A stretch of DNA of 10,799 nucleotides from Chloroflexota bacterium (GTDB lineage Bacteria; Chloroflexota; Anaerolineae; Anaerolineales; Villigracilaceae), in the NCBI GenBank assembly GCA_021812905.1, contig JAKAMM010000034.1, positions 1 through 10,799 of the forward strand. The letters run 5' to 3'. Below, piece after piece: positions 7,181 through 10,799 of the stretch; the first letter of the stretch is position 1, and the number at the start of each line of letters is the position of its first letter. The notes below the pieces were generated by a model. The model was given only the letters and a program-made list of their open reading frames with translations, ran no database searches and had not been told where the DNA came from. Position numbers and translations under genes: made by a program.

Positions 7181-7286
7181 GACTTTCGCTTTTGTCCGCT
7201 AATCCCCACGAATACACGCGAATTTTAAAGACAAATTCGTGAAGATTAGCGAAAATTCGCGGATTGTTTTTGAGTAAGCGAAAGTC
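7181..7286. repeat. Nested inverted-repeat element (REP/MITE-like) in an intergenic region
   Basis: The outer arms GACTTTCGCTT (7181-7191) and AAGCGAAAGTC (7276-7286) are a perfect 11-bp inverted repeat bounding 106 bp. Inside lies a 9-bp stem, CGCGAATTT (7217-7225) with AAATTCGTG (7233-7241, one G-U), and a further imperfect pairing of AATCC (7201-7205) with GGATT (7261-7265). No gene is visible inside. Its GCGAA/TTCGC-rich cores resemble the repeat at 2211-2264. It begins 17 bp after the phospholipase D-like stop. Confidence 0.6.
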
Positions 7287-7298
7287 GTAAGGTTTTTG

Positions 7299-7347
7299 AA
7301 ATCCCCTGTCTCGTCCTGGTATGGAATGGATGTGAAAGGGGATTTTT
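7299..7347 (+). terminator. Possible intrinsic terminator after the phospholipase D-like gene
   Basis: AAATCCCCT (7299-7307) pairs with AGGGGATTT (7337-7345), and five Ts run from 7343 to 7347. The 29-nt loop is longer than usual for an intrinsic terminator, so this is tentative. Confidence 0.4.
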
Positions 7348-7357
7348 GTCATTTGCC

Positions 7358-7363
7358 CGTAAC
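7358..7363 (+). promoter_or_regulatory. Candidate ECF -35 element upstream of the DUF5666 lipoprotein
   Basis: CGTAAC, inside the 9-mer CCCGTAACC (7356-7364), lies 56 bp before the lipoprotein ATG. The same 9-mer recurs at 8080-8088 upstream of the sigma gene. As I recall, the sigma-BldN consensus is CGTAAC-N16-CGTTGA; 16 bp downstream here is CGACTA (3/6). CGTAAC also occurs inside several genes of the window, so the match alone is weak. Confidence 0.25.
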
Positions 7364-7419
7364 CTTTATGTGTCCCCAGCGACTAATCGGATGAAACCAA
7401 ACCATAAAAGGATGAGAAA

Positions 7420-8043
7420 ATGAAAAAATCGTTTCGTTTATTCTTGTTACCTGTTGTTGTGCTCGCCGCTCTGGCGTTGAACGCCTGTAGCGGTGTACAA
7501 GCCGCCCAAGGTTCAGGTTCCGGGACCAGCCTCAATGACTTAAGCTCGACGGATGTTGTTTCTACCGCTTCCGTCAATTCCAATGATGCCATCCTCGGCA
7601 CTGAAACCGCTGACGCTTCGAGCATGCTGGATGTCACCGAAACCCCTGATGCTTTTGGTACGCCAAGCGTCACCGAGACTCCCGGTGTAGGTACAGAGAC
7701 TCTTTCGGTTGGCGAGATGCACAGTGCTAACGAGGTGGTTGGCGTGGTCAGCGCCATGGATGCAACAACCATCACCATTAATGGCGCAGTCTACAAGCTT
7801 GCGGATCTCCCGTCCTTTGCTGCAACTCTCAAGGTCGGCGATAACGTTAAGGTGGAATTTGTCACCAATGCAGATGGCAGCATTACTGTCCGTGAAATTA
7901 AGGTCTCATCCGGTGCTGATAGCATCAGCAATTCGAATGAGAGTAATTCTAATGACAGCAACAGTAATGACCACAATGCCAATGGCAACTCGAATAGCAA
8001 TGAAAGCCAGAGCCATGATAGCAATAGTAATGAAAATGAGTAG
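7420..8043 (+). CDS. Secreted lipoprotein with DUF5666 domain and Asn/Ser-rich tail
   Basis: A 207-residue protein. Residues 1-23 are a lipoprotein signal (MKKSFR, hydrophobic core, lipobox LNAC, Cys23). A Ser/Thr/Asp-rich linker of about 24-105 contains TETPDAF, VTETPG and similar spacers. A DUF5666-like small beta domain follows at about 107-164: VVGVVSAMDATTITINGAVY, LKVGDNVKVEF, DGSITVREIKV. The last 40 residues are low-complexity Asn/Ser/Asp/Glu/His (SNESNSNDSNSND type), an external, probably disordered tail. DUF5666 has no assigned activity; it looks like an OB-like binding or scaffold domain. AAGGA at 7408-7412 gives good spacing to ATG 7420. The same domain plus a similar tail recurs in the membrane protein two genes downstream, which suggests a common job. 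The TAG stop is followed by a coding-like stretch in the same frame. Confidence 0.83.
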   Translation: MKKSFRLFLLPVVVLAALALNACSGVQAAQGSGSGTSLNDLSSTDVVSTASVNSNDAILGTETADASSMLDVTETPDAFGTPSVTETPGVGTETLSVGEMHSANEVVGVVSAMDATTITINGAVYKLADLPSFAATLKVGDNVKVEFVTNADGSITVREIKVSSGADSISNSNESNSNDSNSNDHNANGNSNSNESQSHDSNSNENE

Positions 8044-8100
8044 CATGGCGTCCCTCCGACACCAATTATCGCACCCGCACCCGTAACCGCAACCCCATAA
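8044..8100 (+). other. In-frame coding-like stretch after the lipoprotein TAG stop
   Basis: Directly after the TAG at 8041-8043 the same frame stays open for 18 codons to TAA at 8098-8100, reading HGVPPTPIIAPAPVTATP. This Pro/Thr/Ala-rich peptide resembles the spacers in the two DUF5666 proteins. It may be the remnant of a longer C-terminus cut by a nonsense change, a readthrough extension, or chance. Confidence 0.35.
8082..8087 (+). promoter_or_regulatory. Second CGTAAC element, upstream of the sigma gene
   Basis: CGTAAC within CCCGTAACC (8080-8088) repeats the 9-mer found at 7356-7364, 73 bp before the sigma ATG. There is no clear -10 partner at 16 bp (CTTTTT). It also lies inside the coding-like stretch, so it may be accidental. 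Confidence 0.2.
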
Positions 8101-8110
8101 AAGCTTTTTA

Positions 8111-8144
8111 TCCCATGAGGCGGATAAAAATCCACCTCATGGGA
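8111..8144 (+). promoter_or_regulatory. Strong hairpin overlapping the sigma gene's Shine-Dalgarno
   Basis: TCCCATGAGG (8111-8120) pairs perfectly with CCTCATGGGA (8135-8144). Inside, past a single C/A mismatch, GGAT (8122-8125) pairs with ATCC (8130-8133) around AAAA. The right arm contains GGGA of the only upstream Shine-Dalgarno-like sequence, GGGAGG (8141-8146). No T-tract follows on either strand, so an intrinsic terminator is unlikely. An RNA translation control or an operator is more likely. Confidence 0.6.
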
Positions 8145-8147
8145 GGA

Positions 8148-8156
8148 TGATATACT
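8148..8156 (+). promoter_or_regulatory. Extended -10 just before the sigma factor start
   Basis: TGATATACT matches an extended -10 (TGn plus TATACT, 5/6). It ends 4 nt before ATG 8161, so the expected start of transcription falls at or inside the ATG (about 8161-8163). A transcript from here would be leaderless and lack the hairpin, or would use a later start such as ATG 8212. Confidence 0.4.
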
Positions 8157-8160
8157 GGGC

Positions 8161-8760
8161 ATGAACACACAAGCTGTGCTCTATTCTCTCAATCGGACAG
8201 TTGTCGTACCCATGCAGAATTTTGACGAAAGTCAAGCGCTGGATGGTCTGCGGAATCTTGACTCGCAGGTCATCGGCGCCGTTTACGATAAATATTTCCC
8301 TGAGGTATACCGCTATGTGCGTTACCGCCTCAACGATGAACAGGTCGCCGAAGACATCGCCAGCGATGTCTTCGTGCGTATGCTCGAAGCCATACAAAAC
8401 AATCACGGGCCGCAGACCAACTTGAAAGCCTGGCTGCTGTCCACTGCTTCACACATTATTGCCGATCATTTACGCCGCGCTTATCGGCGTCCGACTGAAG
8501 CTTTACCCGAAGACCTGCTTGACCTTGCTTCTGCTCCGTACGATGAATTTGAGCGCCGTCAACAGGGGCGCGATTTTCAGCAGGCCTATGCTCAGCTTAC
8601 ACCCGAACAACAGCATGTTCTGGCTCTGCGTTTCGGGCAGGGATATTCATTGGAAGAAACCGCTTCTGCGTTGAATAAAAATGTCAACGCAGTGAAAGCC
8701 CTCCAATTCCGAGCGCTGGCTGCACTCCAGCGCAATATTGGGGAGGTGGATGATGAATAA
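8161..8760 (+). CDS. ECF-type sigma-70 family RNA polymerase sigma factor
   Basis: A 199-residue sigma factor with only regions 2 and 4. Sigma2 (about 40-107) shows YDKYFPEVYRYVRYRL, the acidic AEDIASDVFVRMLEAI and the promoter -10 recognition segment LKAWLLSTASHIIADHLRR. Sigma4 (about 137-195) shows LTPEQQHVLALRFGQGYSLEETASALN and the recognition helix NVNAVKALQFRALAALQ. The AVKALQ..AL pattern recalls the BldN-like ECF group. It should direct RNA polymerase to a small regulon under control of the overlapping downstream membrane protein. The start is uncertain: ATG 8161 has GGGAGG 14 nt upstream, partly inside a hairpin, plus a -10 ending 4 nt upstream; ATG 8212 (Met18) would remove a tail preceding region 2 but has no Shine-Dalgarno. 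The gene overlaps the next by 8 nt, typical of a sigma/anti-sigma pair. Confidence 0.92.
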   Translation: MNTQAVLYSLNRTVVVPMQNFDESQALDGLRNLDSQVIGAVYDKYFPEVYRYVRYRLNDEQVAEDIASDVFVRMLEAIQNNHGPQTNLKAWLLSTASHIIADHLRRAYRRPTEALPEDLLDLASAPYDEFERRQQGRDFQQAYAQLTPEQQHVLALRFGQGYSLEETASALNKNVNAVKALQFRALAALQRNIGEVDDE

Positions 8761-9985
8761 GTTATACGACGCTCTCGAAAATTGTTTGCAAAATCTCGAA
8801 CAAGGGCAAGACTTGGACTCGGTTCTGGCGCGTTACCCCGATCTCGTCAAACAACTGCGTCCCATGCTTGAAGCATCGCTTCGTGCCCGGACCCCAAGCG
8901 GACGCACCATCCCAAGCGATGTCCAACGCCGAGGCCGCGCCCGTTTAATGCAACGCGCCGCCGAGATGCGTGAGGCTAAACGCGCCCCGTGTCGCCGGAT
9001 GATCCCCATGTTCTCGCGCTGGGCGATCACCTTTGGGGTGGCTGGCGCCTTATTCATCAGCAGCACAGGCTTGGTGAGCGCTTCATCGGGTACGCTGCCT
9101 GGCGATCAACTTTATCCTGTCAAACGCACCTGGGAGGATGTCCGCTTACTCTTTGTATTCAATCCTCAAGGACGCAATGTCCTGGAAAGCCAGTATGAGC
9201 AGGAACGTCTCAATGAAATTGACGAATTGCTGATGAAGGGACGCTCCGCTTCGATCACATTTTCCGGTCTGGTAATTAGTCAACAGAACAGGCAGTGGCT
9301 GGTTTCCGGCATCCCGGTCTCGGTTACCAATTCGACACGCCTGCCTGCAGATGTGATCTCAAATGGCGTACCGGTTGCAGTCATCGGAACGACGCGTAAC
9401 GATGGCATCGTTGACGCGCAGGAGATCCGGCTTTTACAGCCGGGAGTTTCCCTGCCTCCACTCGAACCGTCAGGCGATAACGATCAAAACGGCGAGACGG
9501 ATAATGAAAATCATAGCGTTCCAGTTGCACCAACTGCTGCAAATAAAAATTTACAAACAACGCCTCTACCGGTCATCGTGATCATGCCTGGCACGCCTGC
9601 GCCAGAACAGCCATCGGCCTCCCAACAACAGCAAAAAGGATATGAGTTTAGTGGTGTGGTCGAGTCGATACGTGGTAATGTATGGAATATAAATGGACAA
9701 TCCGTGATTGCCGATCAAGCGCAGATTGACGGCGCGGTAAAAGTCGGTTCAGCGGTGAAGTTTGAAGGCTATTACGATGCAACCGGAAAGTTTATCGTTA
9801 CCAAGGTTGAGGTCAAATCCGTTGATAATCGATCTACCATAGGAACGAATAATGGAGACGGCGGTTCGGGAAATTCCGGAAGTAGTTCTGATTCTGGCGG
9901 CAACAATAATAGTAACAACCAAACCGAGAACAATTCTGATAGCAATGACCAAAATGACAACAATCAGAACGATACTGGTCATTGA
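8753..9985 (+). CDS. Putative membrane anti-sigma factor: DUF5667 region, two DUF5666-like domains, Asn-rich tail
   Basis: A 410-residue single-pass membrane protein. Start 8753 is 6 nt after GGGGAGG (8740-8746); in-frame ATGs at 8750 and 8738 are too close to it or precede it. Residues 1-82 are cytoplasmic, helical and basic (LYDALENCLQNLEQGQDL, YPDLVKQLRPMLEASLRAR, Arg-rich 59-82). A membrane segment spans about 90-110. Residues 112-162 match DUF5667: TLPGDQLYPVKRTWEDVRLL and a helix with YEQERLNEIDELL. A DUF5666-like domain lies at 168-228, a Pro/Thr/Gln linker at 230-296, a second DUF5666-like domain at 297-356, and an Asn/Ser/Asp/Gly-rich tail at 357-410. As I recall, the BldN anti-sigma RsbN of Streptomyces has a similar plan, so residues 1-82 probably hold the sigma factor. 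What the external part senses is unknown. The coding overlap with the sigma gene suggests coupling. No classical ZAS zinc motif is seen. Confidence 0.82.
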   Translation: MNKLYDALENCLQNLEQGQDLDSVLARYPDLVKQLRPMLEASLRARTPSGRTIPSDVQRRGRARLMQRAAEMREAKRAPCRRMIPMFSRWAITFGVAGALFISSTGLVSASSGTLPGDQLYPVKRTWEDVRLLFVFNPQGRNVLESQYEQERLNEIDELLMKGRSASITFSGLVISQQNRQWLVSGIPVSVTNSTRLPADVISNGVPVAVIGTTRNDGIVDAQEIRLLQPGVSLPPLEPSGDNDQNGETDNENHSVPVAPTAANKNLQTTPLPVIVIMPGTPAPEQPSASQQQQKGYEFSGVVESIRGNVWNINGQSVIADQAQIDGAVKVGSAVKFEGYYDATGKFIVTKVEVKSVDNRSTIGTNNGDGGSGNSGSSSDSGGNNNSNNQTENNSDSNDQNDNNQNDTGH

Positions 9986-10012
9986 GGAAATTGATTTTTG
10001 TTTGGCTGTTTA

Positions 10013-10050
10013 AAGAAGAGAGACCGTCTCCCAGGACGGTCTCTCTTCTT
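10013..10050 (+). terminator. Strong intrinsic terminator of the sigma/anti-sigma operon
   Basis: AAGAAGAGAGACCGTC (10013-10028) pairs perfectly over 16 bp with GACGGTCTCTCTTCTT (10035-10050) around the loop TCCCAG. The pyrimidine-rich 3' arm supplies the weak end. It lies 28 bp after the anti-sigma stop. The stem is symmetric, but no minus-strand gene is in reach. Confidence 0.85.
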
Positions 10051-10066
10051 AATGCTGTGCTGAGTG

Positions 10067-10095
10067 TTGCCATTTCTTTCGGTTTCGATTACATT
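10067..10095 (+). promoter_or_regulatory. Candidate promoter of the P-loop ATPase gene
   Basis: TTGCCA (10067-10072, 5/6 to TTGACA) and TACATT (10090-10095, 4/6 to TATAAT) are 17 bp apart. Transcription would start near 10102, leaving a leader of about 35 nt with GAGGAG (10124-10129), 7 nt before ATG 10137. Confidence 0.45.
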
Positions 10096-10136
10096 AAGCT
10101 GCATAGAACATTCGTACCACTGTGAGGAGCGCTGAA

Positions 10137-10799
10137 ATGGCAGACAAAGAATTTTATCTTGGCCGTCTTTTTGATTCAAAGAGTGGAAAGACCACCACTC
10201 AGCCAGTCACTTACGATCCGGCTGACCTGACCACGCACGCGGTCGTGACCGGCATGACCGGTTCCGGAAAAACCGGTTTGTGCGTCGGCATGTTGGAAGA
10301 GGCCGCCTTACAGGGCATCCCCGCCATTATCATTGATCCCAAAGGTGATCTCACAAACCTGCTCCTGCATTTTCCTGATCTCCTCCCGCAGGATTTCCAG
10401 CCGTGGATAGACCCTGACCTTGCGCGCCGCGCCGGTGAAACCATCGACCAAGCCGCTGCTGCCGCATCACAAGCCTGGACGAAGGGGTTGAGCGATTGGG
10501 GCATCAGCCATGAGCGGATGCTGGCGCTCAAGAACGCAGCCGAGTTTGCCATCTATACTCCCGGTTCCGATGCGGGCATTCCGGTCAGCGTATTATCTTC
10601 GCTGTACGCGCCGGAAATTGATTGGAATTCCAATCGCGAGATACTGCGCGAAAAAATTTCCAGCACGGTCACAGCTTTGCTTGGCTTGATCGGCATGGAC
10701 AATATTGACCCGATCCAATCGCGTGAGCACATTCTGCTTTCCAATTTATTTGAAACCGCATGGAGTCAAGGTCAGGACCTCGAACTGACCGAACTGATC
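10137..10799 (+). CDS. P-loop ATPase, HerA/DUF853-like, 3' end outside window
   Basis: Partial: 221 codons to the right edge. The N-terminus MADKEFYLGRLFD leads into Walker A GMTGSGKT (39-46). AIIIDPKGDLTNLLLHF (63-79) is the Walker B-like strand, with D67, K69, G70 and D71, as in HerA, VirD4 and DUF853 ATPases. A later FAIYTPGSDAGIPVSVLSSL (145-164) is typical of large bacterial ATP-binding proteins of this group, and REHILLSNLFETAW (197-210) begins the helical part inserted in the ATPase. Relatives are around 800 residues, so about a quarter is visible. Expected role: a ring-forming DNA translocase or helicase-type ATPase in the cytosol; the true substrate is not known. It has its own promoter and GAGGAG Shine-Dalgarno (10124-10129) after a strong terminator, so it is separate from the sigma operon. 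Confidence 0.85.
   Translation, partial: MADKEFYLGRLFDSKSGKTTTQPVTYDPADLTTHAVVTGMTGSGKTGLCVGMLEEAALQGIPAIIIDPKGDLTNLLLHFPDLLPQDFQPWIDPDLARRAGETIDQAAAAASQAWTKGLSDWGISHERMLALKNAAEFAIYTPGSDAGIPVSVLSSLYAPEIDWNSNREILREKISSTVTALLGLIGMDNIDPIQSREHILLSNLFETAWSQGQDLELTELI

Noticed and set aside
6567..7352. A 261-codon open frame on the minus strand
   Set aside because: It lies antisense to the double-HKD gene and its intergenic tail runs through the inverted-repeat element. No domain or Shine-Dalgarno is recognisable; it is a shadow frame.
7920..8040. Possible tandem DNA repeat or CRISPR-like array
   Set aside because: The repeat is at protein level (Asn/Ser/Asp codons) with varied codons. There are no fixed-length DNA repeats or spacers.
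8147..8164. Five-codon mini-ORF (MIYWA) whose TGA overlaps the sigma ATG
   Set aside because: GGGAGG directly abuts its ATG, leaving no spacing for initiation, and it overlaps the -10 box. Probably chance.
8738..8749. Longer anti-sigma start MGRWM at 8738
   Set aside because: The Shine-Dalgarno GGGGAGG lies inside this stretch (8740-8746), so translation should start after it, best at 8753.

Overview
The window looks like a chromosomal segment of a Chloroflexota bacterium, most likely class Anaerolineae. I infer this from the mix of gene families, not from a marker gene. The clues are a secreted DUF3048 lipoprotein carrying an SdrD-type B domain, an ECF sigma factor next to a DUF5667/DUF5666 membrane protein, Asn/Ser/Asp-rich extracellular tails, and several promoters placed so close to start codons that the mRNAs should be leaderless. 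There is no rRNA, tRNA, CRISPR array, integrase or transposase.

Layout. Bases 1-2074 (minus strand) hold a HIT-family nucleotide hydrolase/transferase followed by a DUF3048 lipoprotein that runs off the left edge. Bases 2075-2356 are a divergent promoter region with a 17-bp palindromic intergenic repeat. Bases 2357-4283 (plus) form the operon xseA-xseB-DUF212: exonuclease VII large and small subunits and a membrane phosphatase-like protein whose start overlaps the xseB stop. A bidirectional hairpin terminator separates it from murJ (minus, 4349-5935), the lipid II flippase. A second divergent promoter region leads to a lipoprotein with two phospholipase D HKD motifs (6024-7163). Bases 7164-7419 hold an inverted-repeat element and a terminator-like hairpin.

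Bases 7420-9985 (plus) are the most interesting block. A DUF5666 lipoprotein is followed by an ECF sigma factor and a single-pass membrane protein with an N-terminal cytoplasmic part, a DUF5667 region, two DUF5666-like domains and a low-complexity tail. The lipoprotein and the membrane protein share the same external module (DUF5666 domain plus Asn/Ser/Asp-rich tail). I read this as a sigma/anti-sigma envelope-sensing module with a lipoprotein partner; this is inference. The block ends at a perfect 16-bp terminator hairpin, after which a large P-loop ATPase gene (HerA/DUF853-like) begins and runs off the right edge.

The points most worth checking are the sigma/anti-sigma/lipoprotein module, the B domain inserted inside DUF3048, the leaderless promoter pattern, the hairpin covering the sigma gene's Shine-Dalgarno sequence, the coding-like in-frame stretch after the lipoprotein's TAG stop, and replaced cavity arginines in MurJ.
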